Source: Halomonas sp. A11-A (lineage in GTDB: Bacteria > Pseudomonadota > Gammaproteobacteria > Pseudomonadales > Halomonadaceae). From it: a DNA stretch of 59,562 nucleotides. Each line of letters begins with the position of its first letter. Positions within the stretch are counted from its first letter, which is position 1. Positions 59,301 through 59,562 of this stretch are shown here, one piece after another. Both the position numbers and the translations under genes were made by a program. The stretch is from assembly GCF_003182195.1 (NCBI RefSeq), contig NZ_QGTM01000021.1:1-59562 (forward strand), written 5' to 3'. The notes under the pieces are model-generated. The model saw only the letters and a list, made by a program, of their open reading frames with translations. It ran no database searches and was not told the DNA's origin.

Positions 59301-59562
59301 TCAGTGCCGGCTCTCGGCACGCAGGCGTACCACGTCCTCCACCATCAACCCAGTGGCCTGGGCGATCTGTTCGTCGTTCAAGACGCCTAGCTTGATCAGG
59401 TTACGGGCGGTCTCGCGCTTGGTCTCCAGAACACGCGCCTCAGCTTCATGCAGCGCTTCCTGGCGCCCTTCCTGGCGCCCTTCCTCGATCCACCGTTCGG
59501 GCCATTTCTTGATGCGTTCGGCCAGCATGTCATGTACCTCGTGTAGATCCTGCAAGTGGTTG
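59301..59562 (-). CDS. Rpn-family protein, C-terminal part (continues past the window)
   Basis: About 86 codons visible; the 5' end lies beyond the right edge. It has HDMLAERIKKWPERWIEEGRQEGRQEALHEAEAR and LIKLGVLNDEQIAQATGLMVEDVVRLRAE, the typical Rpn C-terminal pattern with GRQEGRQ repeats encoded by a 12-bp DNA duplication. The closest relatives in the window are the Rpn genes at 48.6-50.5 kb. Confidence 0.75.
   Translation of the reverse strand, partial: NHLQDLHEVHDMLAERIKKWPERWIEEGRQEGRQEALHEAEARVLETKRETARNLIKLGVLNDEQIAQATGLMVEDVVRLRAESRH

Overview
The window is high-GC gammaproteobacterial DNA. Gene content and protein character (a LapA-type adhesin with its own type I exporter, CstA, ThiI with a rhodanese domain, a Tus homologue, single-copy metG, nth, coaE, rimO) suggest Halomonas or a close relative in the Halomonadaceae. 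That assignment is inference from gene content; no rRNA or other marker gene is present.

Region 1 (1-8.6 kb) is a biofilm adhesin locus read right to left: an outer-membrane TolC/OmpA/SPOR fusion, a LapB-like ABC exporter, a LapC-like HlyD adaptor, a LuxR-type regulator with a degenerate receiver, and the first ~465 codons of a LapA-like adhesin (retention module, LapG-type cleavage site, 18-bp tandem-repeat linker). The adhesin is cut by an IS66-family element that fills the left edge of the window.

Region 2 (9-32 kb) is mostly core: thiI, a PBP1-like peptidoglycan synthase, metG, an orphan RsxB-like ferredoxin, nth, a carbonic-anhydrase-like protein, a DUF218 protein, then a leftward cstA / Cys-Cys-tail protein / ArsA-type ATPase operon, coaE, a RelE-type toxin-antitoxin pair, yacG, tus, rimO, a SEC-C/TPR protein and an AAA-ATPase/PD-(D/E)XK protein. 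Interspersed palindromic (REP/REPIN-like) repeats fill the gaps at 17.2-17.6 and 26.0-26.4 kb. Next to tus, one repeat copy is interrupted by two inverted Ter-like sequences.

Region 3 (32-46 kb) is accessory: glycosyltransferases of types GT9, GT25 (AT-rich, foreign-looking) and GT32; an orphan MotA/MotB-like stator pair; a decayed IS66 remnant joined to a fragment of a satellite gene; a PD-(D/E)XK-like protein; a HigBA-type toxin-antitoxin; an LPS kinase/O-antigen ligase pair; and SapC beside a large acidic, probably secreted, S-layer-like protein.

Region 4 (46.2 kb to the right edge) looks like an integrated P4-like satellite or genomic island. It has a tyrosine integrase, a HigBA remnant, a ribbon-helix-helix regulator with two operator palindromes, several Rpn-family nuclease genes and fragments, and a tight operon of Nudix hydrolase / ADP-ribosylglycohydrolase / two unknown proteins. 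These are followed by an AT-rich block with eight TGTAACG iterons that I take as a replication origin, a primase-helicase, an AlpA-like regulator, two related unknown proteins and a multi-Cys zinc-ribbon protein. The Nudix/ADP-ribosylglycohydrolase operon beside the iteron origin is my best candidate for an undescribed system.
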